From Orbilia blumenaviensis (lineage: Eukaryota; Ascomycota; Orbiliomycetes; Orbiliales; Orbiliaceae), in NCBI GenBank assembly GCA_036872755.1, contig JAVHNS010000015.1:434001-498000 (forward strand): a stretch of 64,000 nt of DNA, given 5' to 3'. Positions 11,912-22,746 of this stretch are shown one piece after another. Position 1 is the first letter of the stretch. Each line of letters opens with the position of its first letter. The notes under the pieces are model-generated. The model saw only the letters and a list, made by a program, of their open reading frames with translations. It was not told where the DNA came from and ran no database searches. The position numbers and the translations under genes are program-made.

Positions 11912-14900
11912 GCTCCACCTAGAGAGGACAATCCCGTCTTATCTAGGGGAGTTTTAAACCGTTTCCACTTGTTTAATGGTCCTATGATAGACGGTATTGA
12001 AGATTGTGCCCGGGTTTGTGAGGCTATGCATGCATGCAGTCTAGAGATTGAGTATAATATCATTGGTATACAGACGTTATAAAACCCGTCTACTTTATGT
12101 TCTTTAATCTTGATGTTAAAATCTAATCTCAAAAATAAAGAATATCTAATACCACTATTTCCAAATCGGTGCTACATTCCGACCACCGCGATACTAAATA
12201 ACCATACCCCGTCTCCCTCTAAAAGAAAATCGAAGACAAAACGAAGCGAATAGTTAGATACCCATCCCTCCAGCTCCCAGGTTCTACCTTGCAAGAAGAA
12301 AGTAAGGCGCGAATTAATTAAAAACAAGGGAGGGGTAGTACACCGGACGAACCACCCCATCATAAATATTCCCGGGATTATAATTGTTCCAAAAGGTGAG
12401 GTACTATGGGTTTGTGTACTGTTGGTACAGTATTTACATTGACGGATGTACCGTTGCTCCCCCGGTGGAGTACGTATGTATGTATATGCTTTTATATCCC
12501 ATGTAGAGATAGAGAGACCCATATCGAAAAGAATCCGGATTACACCCCAATCGGATCCGCCCATGACATCCTCAACCACCACCACCACAACATGTAATCG
12601 AAAAAGCCCGCTTTTGCCACCTTACCAAACCCACCCAGATATACCCTCGCTGCCCCCCCTAATTCAATATACAATCTTGAAAAAAGAAGCTCTTTTCCCA
12701 TGTAATACACCCGGAATCCGAACATGATACCGTCTGTTTGACAAAAACCTTTTTTTTTTACCCGCTGTAACATAAATCCGGAAGCAAAGGTTGACAGGGA
12801 AGGGTATGCAAGTGGACCCTGTGATGTATAAAAAAAACAGCTTAAGATCTGCGAACTAAGGGTTTTTCATGTAATGATCATCGCATACATATACATATTT
12901 TCGCTGCACTGCACTGCATTGAATGTATAGAGGGTATTAACTACTTGCTTAATCTACAGGGTAAGCTATTGTTAAAGAATCTACAGGGTTCAAGAGTTAC
13001 ATGGAGAAATCGCAGCTGATTAGCAAAAACTGCCCTTTTCCTTGCTTTAGCCAATATATTCGTTCTTGTATTCTATTTTATATCCTATTCTCGGATAGTC
13101 GAGGACTCGATATCTTCGGAAACCGGAATGTATTATGCCATAGCTCAGGTTGATCAAATCCAATCCAGCGGTCAAAAACAAGATATCTATTAAGATATGT
13201 CTACGTAGTACTATTGCATACAAATAGAAAAAAAATTCCAGGTTTTTGTTTCTTATACGCACGGCTAGAATTATTCAAATGTGAAACCTTCTGCGCATGT
13301 GCTACTTCGCAAACGGCATGGCCATTCCTTTTTTTTCTCTTGGTATTTGAATATTTGTATATCGATATCGATGTTACCGCGGAGCGGACGCCAGGCACCC
13401 GCCGACGACGGGCTGCAAAGATCAGCCTCCCATAGCCCCCCTTCAATGTCCACGAGACAAAAATATTCAATAGGTAGCTTCTACTACGTACGTAATCGGC
13501 GCGCCAAGTATCGCCGGCCACAGGAAAACAAAACGCGTATACCCCGTAAAGTCCTCGTGTTATTTTAGATACTGGAAGGCTACATAATTGCATTGTATTG
13601 TAGTACCTTTTACTGCAGGTTACAAAATTCGAAAACCCAATATACCTACTGTAACAGATTGACAGTTTTTACACCAGTTCCGTTAACAGTTCTTATCTTT
13701 CTTTCTTTTTCTTTCTTTCTTTCTTTCTTTTGTTTAGAAGTTTCCGATGCGCGTGCTCTTATATCCAATGTGTCTGATCCAATGTAACCAGAACATCCAG
13801 CATGCCGTGTATGTCTCAGAACTCGCAATCCATTCGCCAGGTTATACAATCAATCCAACATCATACATAAAAATACCAACTACCAGCTCCCCCAAATTTG
13901 CCTAACCTGCAAACCACCAAACGCAGATTACCCGTCTCAGTTAGCTAACCAAGACCAACTCAGACTAGTTAAACCATCCCATGACCCCCCCTCTCTCGCC
14001 TAACCACTGTTTCACATCCCGAACCAAAAATCCCCATTGTTGGGAACCTCACCACAACCTCACTACATTATTAAATACACCCTCGGAGCATCGGCCTGAA
14101 TACAACTGAAAACCCTCAGTCTCAGTTGGTAAATATTCGCATAAATTGCTTAATTGGCTGGAAAACGCGGGATCTAAACTGAACCACTAACTTACCTAGA
14201 AGAAGGAGAAGTTAATTTGCTACCTTGTTTAAAATCCCTAACTAATAATGAAAAGAAGAAAGAAAGGAAAAAAAGGAAGTAAGAGAGGGGGTTGACATCT
14301 GAACATATCAACTGACCCTTTATCATTACTACTAACAATCAATCAATCGATCGATCGATCAGTGTCCGGCCGGTCTCGGGAAAAGCCAAGTAGACATAAT
14401 ACCCCCTTGGTTTGTAATCATACATCGACCTACCAACCACGGCTCAATTCCGTCTAGTTAGTTCACCACGCATGCACCGCGCACACAGCTGCCGGAGTTA
14501 AAATTAAATTAAATTAAATTACACATCGAGCTTAGCTATGTAGACTTTTGACAGTTCAGCCCGCACCTGTCAGCCAGCTAGCTGGAGCCAGTCTGTTGGG
14601 TCCAAGATCTAGATTTGAGTGATGCTTAGAATCTGGCTATCTAGATCTACATATCTATCTATAGCTAGATCGTGATATCATTCCTATCTATTATCTTACC
14701 AGTCAAGTAATTAAACATCAAATACCGTCCTTTCATAGTGAATTCTAAACGCCGAGTTAGTCCTTTAAGGGCCCATAAGCCTAGGATCAAGGACTAAATC
14801 ACAATACTTATTAAGTTACCGTAATATATATTGATATCTTTTCATACTATACTGACTTTTCCTTCCGCCAAGTACTAGCTGGACCAGCGCTTTTAGACTA

Positions 14901-15820
14901 GCTACTGGACCAAAGCCAGCGATATATATCATTATTTAATTTTATTATTGTGGTCTGTAACTACTAAACTAGAAATGCCGCGGGTATTAATGCGGTATTA
15001 GTGCCGTATCATAGTTCGAATCGAGACTACAACGGTATAATATTATCGTGGAAATGCTTGTTTTAATTACATAACCGGTTTAATACATACTTGAAAGAGT
15101 TTATAATTTTTTACGAAAGTTAGCCTAATATAATCAAGCACGTTATTTGTTCCCACTGCGATCAAGACCCAGATATCTCGCAAACTTTACCCAAACCCGT
15201 AGGATAAAAATAAATATAAAAATACCACTACTTAGATATCTAACAGATACCTACCCCCACATGGCATAAAAACCCACGCACGCGTTCTCTATACCACGTT
15301 AACGGCTACTCCACGTTGTACATACTTAACCTACCCAAGTAAGTAACGCAGTAGCTTAAATCCAATCCAATTGATCTGATCTAATCTAATCTAATCCAAA
15401 TCACCGATAAACCCCGTACCGATGCGGCACCATGACCGTGATATCGTGCTCAAATCCAGTCCCCGATCCCCCAAAATACAATTAAACGTTAGTAAGTCTG
15501 GGTGGTAGTAACTAGCATTACTAACAAATTTCCAGTATAGAATCCAGTAATTGTGCTCTAATCCCCGCTTTCAACATCCGATATCCGGTCTATTCTTTCA
15601 AAAAAAAAAAAAAAAAAAGAATTGTGTATCATCATGATCATGTTTTCCCCCTATGCTAATAGTATATATCACCAATCCCAATAGAAGGCAAGAGAACTCC
15701 AAACCACAACCTTATCATAAAAAGCCATAGAATTTGGTCTCGGGGTGCCCCAGACGCATATAAACTCGAAACGCAAACTATCTTCACACATAACAATACC
15801 ATGTAACCCACCGAACGAAA
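5377..15820. other. 10.4 kb gene desert
   Basis: No convincing coding region was found on either strand. Open frames are below about 140 codons, overlap on both strands, often lack ATG and show no recognisable motif. The stretch contains short simple repeats, for example (ATCG)n-like sequence at 14335-14361, five copies of AAATT near 14495-14520, a CTTT-rich run near 13700-13730, a T28 run at 11883-11910 and an A19 run at 15600-15618. From roughly 14.5 to 15.6 kb the sequence is richer in A and T. No terminal repeats or transposase remnants were recognised. The left end should hold the zinc-knuckle gene promoter. Confidence 0.65.
11883..11910. repeat. Poly(T) run, 28 nt
   Basis: Uninterrupted run of 28 T in the gene desert. 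It is one of several homopolymer runs of 18-34 nt in the intergenic DNA of this window. Confidence 0.9.
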
Positions 15821-16084
15821 ATGATATTCGAAGACACACCCTTCATAAACTGCAAACCCGGCAGCAGCAGTAGCTACGAGTCCACGCAGTCCTCTCTCTC
15901 CATAGCTACCATCACCAAAACACCGCCAGCAGCACCAACAACTACAACTACAATAAACCATAAGACCTACGAGGAAGAGGAGGAGGAAGTGGAAGTAGCA
16001 ACAATAGAAGAATGGGCTGCCCGGTTTTTTAGATGGATTAATACTGCTATTGGATTGGAGAAGCAGAAACATAAAGCCGCATAA
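15821..16084 (+). CDS. Small hypothetical protein (87 aa)
   Basis: An ATG-started frame of 87 codons lies 258 bp upstream of COX18 on the same strand. The ATG has A at -3, a favourable context. The predicted product has a Ser/Thr-rich first half, an acidic run of about eight residues (Glu/Val) in the middle, and a C-terminal amphipathic-looking stretch (ATIEEWAARFFRWINTAIG) followed by Lys-rich residues. It was not recognised. It has no signal peptide or membrane segment. It could be a real small protein, an upstream ORF in a long COX18 leader, or chance; transcript data would decide. Confidence 0.33.
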   Translation: MIFEDTPFINCKPGSSSSYESTQSSLSIATITKTPPAAPTTTTTINHKTYEEEEEEVEVATIEEWAARFFRWINTAIGLEKQKHKAA

Positions 16085-16342
16085 TCGGACTACCGTATTA
16101 ACATTCTTTCACGAATATCGGTCACTATCATCGGCGACCATCCAAAGAATAAAATTAAAATTGGAACTGAAAATTCAAAATTCCAAAAAAAAAAGTGCGT
16201 TGCCCGCCGGTTCACACACTTTAATATCCAACAAAAAAACCCCAGGCCGCGGAGACCAAAGCCGCTGAACAAGCCCTCGCCGCAGAACCGAACCACCTTC
16301 AAAATACCTTATAAATGTCGTCAACAGACCCAGGCTAGCACA

Positions 16343-17568
16343 ATGCTGCGCACCCCCCTCACAACCTCAATATCAACCACAACCTCATCAATATCCCGCC
16401 ACCACCACCGTCACTCCCTCCTCCTCCTCCTCCCCCGCAATGGTACCCCCCGCAATGGCACCCCCCGCAACTTCACAACCTCAACCCTAACAGACCCCCT
16501 CCTATCAACAACCACCTCTCTAATCCTCACCCTCCAATCCACAACCACCCTCCCCTGGCTCCTCACAATTCCCTTAATAGCCCTAACGGTGCGAACCTGC
16601 ATAACCCTCCCTTTCACAATCTACTCCCACAAACGCACGTTAAAACAACTCTCCCTCTCCCCCATAATCCACGCATGGTCATCTATCTATCGGAGACGGG
16701 TGGCTAAGGAAACCTACCCCCCTACTGCTGCTGCTGGTACTGCTACACTATCTACACCGGCTGGGCTGGCGGGGAGAAAAGTATACGACACACCCGAGAA
16801 ATGGACGAAAGAAGTGTTAAAACGTACGAAAGATAAAAGAGTGGAGTTATACAAAAAATTCGGATGTCCGTACTGGAAGGGCTTTGTGGGGCTTATACAG
16901 ATTCCTGTATGGGTCGTAGCATCTGTCAGTGTTAGAAGGGTCACGGGGGTCAGTGGATGGGATGCGCCTATTGATGTTTCGAAGCGGGTGAGGGAGGTTA
17001 CTACTACTCCTACTACTACTACTACTACCGCCGCTGCTGATGGCGGCGCCGGGTTAGATATTGATAATGCGGTTGTGGCGGGGGTGGATGAGGTTACTGC
17101 AAAAGTGAGGGAGGAGATGCAAACCGGTGGTATTGACGGATGGTTCGTGGATTTGTTACAGCCGGATCCGTATATGATCCTTCCCATCGTATTCTCTTTG
17201 ACGCTGTTTACGAATGTTATGGTCCGTCCCCCATTTCTCTATCTATACCCCCCCACAAAATTCAATTACTAACAGTGATATTTTTTATTAAATAGTCGGC
17301 AACAGCGAGAGCATCCAAAGAACCAACCGGCTGGAGAAAAGGGTTGAGAAATGCACTGATGGGGATTAGTATCGCTGCGTTTCCGTTAACGATTGGATCA
17401 CCGGCTATATTGCTGTTGTATTGGATCACGTCGGGTACTTACTCTTTAGTACAGAATGCGGCGCTGCATGCGCTGATGCCGCCGCCGAGGAGCGTGGCTC
17501 CGGTGGGGGAGAAGGTGCCTAGTTGGTTGAAGAAGGAGAAAAAGGGCGACGGTGCAGGAGGATCATAA
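16343..17568 (+). CDS. COX18: COX18, mitochondrial Oxa1-family insertase
   Basis: Two exons, 16343-17221 and 17296-17568, give 383 residues. The 74-nt intron has donor GTCCGT, a branch-like CTAAC near 17269 and acceptor AAATAG; both exons are in phase 0. The protein belongs to the YidC/Oxa1/Cox18 family. Cox18 acts in the mitochondrial inner membrane and exports the C-terminal tail of Cox2 during cytochrome c oxidase assembly. Visible are an Arg/His/Ser/Thr-rich presequence, hydrophobic segments near residues 60-90, 175-195 and 275-293, and a final pair of segments about residues 315-355. A matrix-type charged loop precedes WKGFVGLIQIPVWV, a region typical of the family. The loop around residues 215-260 carries a Thr-run and is longer than I would expect. 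OXA1 itself is the alternative, but the shorter length and C terminus fit Cox18 better. It is convergent with ALG11, 212 bp away. Confidence 0.85.
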
Positions 17569-17780
17569 GAAATAGGATAGCACTATGATGTAATATATAA
17601 AAAGATAGAACTGTAAATATAAAAAAAAAAACGAAATATTGTATAGTACCAGCTTGCACAGTGGAATAGAATATCCGGGTATCCAAATGAATTCAAATGA
17701 TGATATAACAACAACAAGAAGAAAATAGAAATACCAAGATTCGATTATAATTAATAGATTAAGTGAATTAGGTAGATATA

Positions 17781-19651
17781 TTAGAGGCGCTTCTTGCCCT
17801 CGAGCAGCCCCAAGAGAATGTCCATGATGCCGTTCCACTGCTCCTCAAAGATCTCTTCCGAGAACCGCAGCGACGACTGCCTCGCCCTGCGTCTCATCGC
17901 GACTGTATCCGCCTCACTCAATGACAGCGCCTGCTTGAACCCTTCTGCGAACTCGTCTGCCGTCGTGGCGTGGTACCCTATAACAGTTTAGTGTCCCCAT
18001 ATCACAATATAAAAGATGAAGGAAAGAGTGTAAAAGAGTACTAACCAGTCCGCTCCCCATCCACATCGACCACAATATCCAGCTTCGGGCCCCCACTATC
18101 ATGCACAACCCCAATCAACCCCGCAGCCTGATACTCCACGACCCCGATCCCAAAATGCTCATTCCACATAGCATTAACACCCACACTCGCCCTGCCCAAC
18201 CACCCAATAACATCCCCCCAAGGCGCATTAGTCACAAACTCCACACTCTTCTCGATATGCAGCTCCCTCGCCAGCAGCCTTAGCTCATACACTTTCTTCT
18301 CATCCTGGTCCTCCCGTACCGATCCGATCAGTACTAATTTCGTACTACTCTTCAGGTTTTCGGGCGCGGTGTCTAGGAATTTCGAGAAGGACTGTAAGAC
18401 TAGGACGTGGTTTTTTTCCGGCCGGAATTGCGCGATGTATAATATCACATCCTCCCGCTTATTATCGATGGAGATCTTATCGGCCAGCTTTTTAACCGCA
18501 CAGGGTGGGAACAGAACCTCAACATCCCCTTTCTTCTGCCTCCCCGAAATCCACTTGATCGCTGTCGCAAGCCCGCCATAAAACCTCGGCGCAGAAGCAT
18601 TAGCCGGTGCAGCAGCACCACGTTTCACATCCCTAACCTCCTGTCCTTCACTACTAGCCTCAACATCCACATCCTGTCTCCCCCTCCACAACGAATTCAA
18701 ATGCCCCGCCGTCCAGCTGCTATTCGCAACCACGACATCGATACCAGACCCTGCGTAACTATACAACATCGCAAACGCCTGCCAATACCTTTTCTTTATA
18801 CTCTTCTCCGGCGACAAGGCGCCCAACATATCGGTACTGATAGTCGGATAATGCACATACGCCCCCGTCGGGATCCCAAACAACTTTTTAGCAAGAAGAA
18901 CAGTAAAAGCATACCCCATACTATCCACAAACACATCCGGAACGAGCATCGTAAACGCCTCAAGCGCTAGGATGACCGATCCTAACGATTGGCCTATTAG
19001 TGTGAACCGTGGCCAGGATGATGAGGAGACGAGATGCCGTTTTTGGAGGTGGATGAATTGCACGAGGGACGGGTTCAGGTGGATGTCGAAGCGGTCGCGG
19101 ACGTTGGAGAGGATGGCGGATTTGGTGGCGTGGTCGCCGGTGTAGACTATGTTGAGGATGTGCGGGGAGTGCTGTTGGTTGGCGTGGATTGCGGCCCAGA
19201 GGACGCGTTCGCCGCCGCCGCCTGCGTTACTGTATTTTTTTTTATCATATCGTTAGTATAAACTATCCTACTTCCATAAAATAGCTAGATATAGAGATAG
19301 AACTATAAGATAAAAGAGAGAACAGGGAGGGGGGAGGGAGATAAAATACCAATAAGGATGAAAGAACCCCACAATGGTAGTCGGCGTGCGGGAAGGAGCC
19401 GTAGAATCCGGGCTTATCCTAACAGCCTCCTCCAAAGCGACTCTGAACAACAACTCCCGTTTATCACCGTTCGTGCTGCGGATGTAGAGTCCGAAGAGGC
19501 GTAGGAGGGGTCTGTGGAGGAGTAGTATGAGCAGCGGGAGGATTATTGGAAGGGCGGTCAGAGCGTAGGGAGCCCAGGCGCAGTGGGTGCATATCTCCTC
19601 GTCTGTTCCTCCTCCTGCTGCTCCTCCACCGTCGGCGGGAGAGCCGTCCAT
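17781..19651 (-). CDS. ALG11: ALG11, GDP-Man:dolichol-PP-GlcNAc2Man3 mannosyltransferase
   Basis: Three exons, 19651-19350, 19229-18046 and 17977-17781, give 560 residues, close to the yeast enzyme. Introns are 120 and 68 nt (donors GTATTT and GTTAGT). Alg11 adds the fourth and fifth mannoses, in alpha-1,2 linkage, to the lipid-linked oligosaccharide on the cytosolic face of the ER. An N-terminal membrane anchor lies about residues 27-57. The first intron splits the signature FFHPYCNAGGGGERVLW after HPY. Other marks are YVHYPTIS and the GT4-family EX7E motif, EHFGIGVVE, with the two Glu at 458 and 466, followed by HDSGGPKLDIV. A non-conserved insert of about 50 residues rich in Ala, Gly and charged residues sits near the middle of the protein. 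The gene is head to head with RQC1 and shares its 513-bp upstream region. Confidence 0.95.
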
Positions 19652-20164
19652 CTCCTTTTTATCTGTCGCGCTTCTTCTTCTTTTCTCCCTTTTGTATGTT
19701 CAAATAAAAGGCGAAGGAAAGTGAAGAAGAAGAAGCCGGTGGAGCAAAAGCCAGTTGGTGATGATGGTAGAAGTGGTGGTTGATGTAAGGTAAACGTAAT
19801 GGACAAGCCAGCTGTAAACTTACAAGTTAGCTAAATGTCGTTTGGTGGAGCTGGTCTGTGAGGCACTGCCGCATTCCGTCAAAGCCGCATTCCCTTTTTT
19901 TGAGGCCGCATTTCTTTAGCTAAGCTAAGCTCATTGATTTGATATGACTCCAACCAACCTCAATCTTCCATCCCCCACTACTACATCATCACCACTATCA
20001 CAATCTATCTCCACCATCATCTACCACGCCATCTCTATACCCCCCACCTAGCCGGTGCTGACATTTAGTTGTTAGTATCTAGGTATATACCACCTCCGTT
20101 TACGATTGAAACCACTGCTAATAGTAAATATACATAGTATCTGGAAGAAGAAGTATATACCATC
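19652..20164. promoter_or_regulatory. Bidirectional promoter of ALG11 and RQC1
   Basis: The two start codons are 513 bp apart and face away from each other, so this interval must hold both promoters. It contains three same-strand copies of GCCGCATT at 19868-19875, 19884-19891 and 19905-19912, a TTTTCTTT-type pyrimidine stretch near the ALG11 side, and TAGCTAAGCTAAGCT just downstream of the repeats. The assignment of the GCCGCATT copies to a regulator is inference only. Confidence 0.7.
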
Positions 20165-22606
20165 ATGTCCTCCCGCGCACTGCGACGGGCCCAGCAGCGG
20201 GCCGAGGAGGAGCGTCTGGCCTCCAACAATAAACAAGATAACGAAAAAGAAGACGACGACGAAGAAGAAGAGGAGGAGGAAGAGACGGTAGTTGTCTCAA
20301 AGAAGCCCAATCTCTTCGCCATGCTCGAAGCCGAAGTCGAAGAAGCCGAAGACCAGGACCAGAACGAAGAAGAAGAGGAAGAAGAAGAAACGACATCAAC
20401 ATCGATATCAACCTCAACCCCCTCAACCTCCAAATCCAAATCCAAAAAGTCTAAAAAGAAGAAGAAGAAGAACAAAGGAAAGGGCAAAACAGATTCTACA
20501 AAAGAAGACAACGACGACAAAGAATTCGACAGCGCCCTCCAAGCCCTCAAATCAACCACACTATCAGCAACCGGCTCAACCTCCTCAACCCCCCCTCCCC
20601 AATCCTCGTCATCATCCCTTCTAAACTCCCTCCTCACAATCGACCCCCGACATCTCGACCTCGAGAACGAAATGCGCAAGCTCTTCGGCCGCTCCGCCAC
20701 CGCCTCCTCCCAATCCCAAAACCCCCAACAACAGCAGCAGCAAGACCCACGCGCCCCGCGCACCCGCCTCCCCGGCGCCACCACCCGCCGCAACCCCTTC
20801 GTCCAACCGGGCGACAACTGGCCCCGCGACTCCTCCGGCGGCCTCTCGATGGACCTCCTCTCCAAATCCCCCACAGACGGCACCATCTCCTTCAAATACA
20901 CCCACTCCCGCATCTACCAATCCACGCAGCGCCAATTCCTCCTCTGCGTCCGCTCAATGGACCCGGACCGCATGATCTCCCACCTCTCCACGAACCCCTA
21001 CCACATCTCCACCCTCCTCCAAACAAGCCATATCCTCCAAACCCAATCAAACGACCACACCACCTCCCAACTCCTCCTCTCCCGCGCACTATTCTCTCTA
21101 GGACGCAGCAGCCACTCCGTATTCCCCACATCACTAACCCAAGGCACCGCCCGCCTACCCTTCATCCATTTCGAAAACAGAGAACTATACTTCTCAGCCT
21201 GGAAATACATCCACACCCTCTCCCGCCGCGGCCTCTGGCGCACCGGCCTGGAGTTCATAAAACTACTTCTACAACTCTCACCGCTCGAAGACCCATTATG
21301 CCTATCCCTATTAATAGACCAATACGCCCTAAAATCCCGCTCATTCCAAACCCTCCCTTCCCTCTCCTCAACCCCACTACTATCCCAACGATGGCTAAAA
21401 TCCCCAAATATCCTCTACTCCCTCCCGTTATCAACCCACATGTCCGGCACGAACCCGGAACTTGCAAAACAGCAACTAACAGAAGCGATAATAACCTATC
21501 CATGGCTGGTCACAAAACTCCACGGCGCGCTATCAGACTCAACGACCGCTTCAACCCCGCTTCCTACGGAGCTATGGGGCCTCCAACCGCCCTCATCGAT
21601 AGATAGTCTACTGGCGGAAATGTATATCTTACGAATGTCAGATCTGTGGAATATCCCCGAAAACGCCCAGTTCCTGGCAACGACTTTATCAACCCTCTCA
21701 TCATCATCCTCCTCTAAAACCTTCACATCGGAAGAAACCTCAAAACCCAAATCAAACACAACAGACACCCTCTACCCCGCAAACTCCCCAGAGCTTCGAA
21801 ACCTATCAAGACACATCTTCCTAATGGATCCCGCAGATGCAAGGGGGTTAATCGGCTTCTTAACACCGGAGATTAGGAACGAACAGCTCTATTCGTGGGA
21901 TATACTACCGCCCGTGGGCGGCGAAAGCAGCTATCAAAAGGAAGAAGAAGCTGAAAACGCGGCTAATACAGCTTCTGGAGGTGGTGGTGGTGGTGAAGCG
22001 CTAGAAGCAGTCGGTGCGCGTGGGCTCTTTGAAGCTTTTTTCAGAAGCTTGATGCCGGGATTTCAGGCGCCGCCACCCAATAATAATAATAATAATCCCA
22101 CCCAACAAGCTCAACAACCAGGAGCACCAGCAGCACAGGGTGTAGGACAACAACAACAGCAGCAGCAAGGAATGTTTGAAGTCGGAGAAGACGACCTAAG
22201 AGCCACGCTCGTAGTAATGGTCGAAGACGGCGACGGATTCCCCCCCGGACTGAGTATAACACAGCGCGCTGAGGTGGCGTTAAACGTTGGCCTTGTACCA
22301 CGGGAGCTAAGAACGTGGTTTGGAGAAAGATTTGGTATTACCGTCATCCCTGAAGAAGAAGATGACGACGATGAAGAAGGACCTGTAGGCACTGCTGCTG
22401 CAGAGGAACCTGTAGTGGAGGAAGAGGAGGAGGAGGAGGAGGTAGTACAAGAACGTGATAGTAGGGCTATAGACCGTTTAGTGCAGATACTGGGTACAGG
22501 CGACCCGGCGAGTCTGAGAATTAGGGTTGATCGGATGTTTGAAGGCCAGGGCGCCGAGATGGCGGATGTGCGCCGGCGGGTTGAGGAGAGACTCGGGCTG
22601 CGATAA
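20165..22606 (+). CDS. RQC1: RQC1/TCF25, ribosome quality control subunit 1
   Basis: A single exon of 813 codons. It belongs to the TCF25/Rqc1 family; Rqc1 works with Ltn1, Rqc2 and Cdc48 on 60S ribosomes to extract and degrade stalled nascent chains. The amino end MSSRALRRAQ is followed by acidic and Lys-rich low-complexity sequence up to about residue 120, which suits ribosome or RNA binding. The family core starts near NPFVQPGDNWPR (about residues 210-221), continues with HSRIYQSTQRQFLLC (about 247) and a helical-repeat-like region to about residue 620. Beyond it are an Asn run near 639, Gln runs near 175 and 661, and a Glu-rich block at about 723-760, then a short helical tail. The reverse strand is also open in places only because of the low-complexity codons. 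Start chosen as the first ATG, matching the family amino end. Confidence 0.92.
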   Translation: MSSRALRRAQQRAEEERLASNNKQDNEKEDDDEEEEEEEETVVVSKKPNLFAMLEAEVEEAEDQDQNEEEEEEEETTSTSISTSTPSTSKSKSKKSKKKKKKNKGKGKTDSTKEDNDDKEFDSALQALKSTTLSATGSTSSTPPPQSSSSSLLNSLLTIDPRHLDLENEMRKLFGRSATASSQSQNPQQQQQQDPRAPRTRLPGATTRRNPFVQPGDNWPRDSSGGLSMDLLSKSPTDGTISFKYTHSRIYQSTQRQFLLCVRSMDPDRMISHLSTNPYHISTLLQTSHILQTQSNDHTTSQLLLSRALFSLGRSSHSVFPTSLTQGTARLPFIHFENRELYFSAWKYIHTLSRRGLWRTGLEFIKLLLQLSPLEDPLCLSLLIDQYALKSRSFQTLPSLSSTPLLSQRWLKSPNILYSLPLSTHMSGTNPELAKQQLTEAIITYPWLVTKLHGALSDSTTASTPLPTELWGLQPPSSIDSLLAEMYILRMSDLWNIPENAQFLATTLSTLSSSSSSKTFTSEETSKPKSNTTDTLYPANSPELRNLSRHIFLMDPADARGLIGFLTPEIRNEQLYSWDILPPVGGESSYQKEEEAENAANTASGGGGGGEALEAVGARGLFEAFFRSLMPGFQAPPPNNNNNNPTQQAQQPGAPAAQGVGQQQQQQQGMFEVGEDDLRATLVVMVEDGDGFPPGLSITQRAEVALNVGLVPRELRTWFGERFGITVIPEEEDDDDEEGPVGTAAAEEPVVEEEEEEEEVVQERDSRAIDRLVQILGTGDPASLRIRVDRMFEGQGAEMADVRRRVEERLGLR

Positions 22607-22631
22607 AATATATATTATAAAAAAAAACACA

Positions 22632-22667
22632 TTATATAGCATATATAGCATATATAGCATATATACT
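22632..22667. repeat. 9-bp tandem repeat in RQC1 3' flank
   Basis: Four units based on ATATATAGC follow the RQC1 stop codon by about 26 bp: the first differs at one base, the second and third are identical, and the last changes at its end. It lies between two convergent genes, so it is probably within the RQC1 3' UTR. Confidence 0.8.
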
Positions 22668-22746
22668 CTATCTAAGTACCTACTCAATCATACAAAAAAA
22701 TCCTACAAAAACAAAAAAAGAGTACTCAAAAAAAAGACCTACCCCT

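Noticed and set aside
12172..12588. A 138-codon minus-strand frame
   Set aside because: It begins with GTG rather than ATG, overlaps plus-strand frames and has no recognisable features.
13201..13593. A 130-codon ATG-started frame on the minus strand in the gene desert
   Set aside because: The composition is random, there is no motif, and a plus-strand frame of similar length overlaps it. No splice partner was found.
15656..16072. A 138-codon minus-strand frame opposite the small hypothetical ORF
   Set aside because: It lacks an ATG at its start and is Cys/Phe/Leu-rich because it is opposite Ser/Thr/Glu codons.
15821..19651. The idea that the COX18-ALG11-RQC1-nuclease block is a functional cluster
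   Set aside because: The genes act in unrelated pathways and organelles. Close spacing is ordinary for fungal genes, and only the ALG11/RQC1 promoter is truly shared.
20065..20913. A 282-codon frame on the minus strand, opposite the RQC1 amino-terminal half
   Set aside because: It is the complement of RQC1 low-complexity Glu/Ser/Pro codons and consists of Ser, Arg and Phe runs. It has no motif, and RQC1 on the other strand is clearly homologous to its family.
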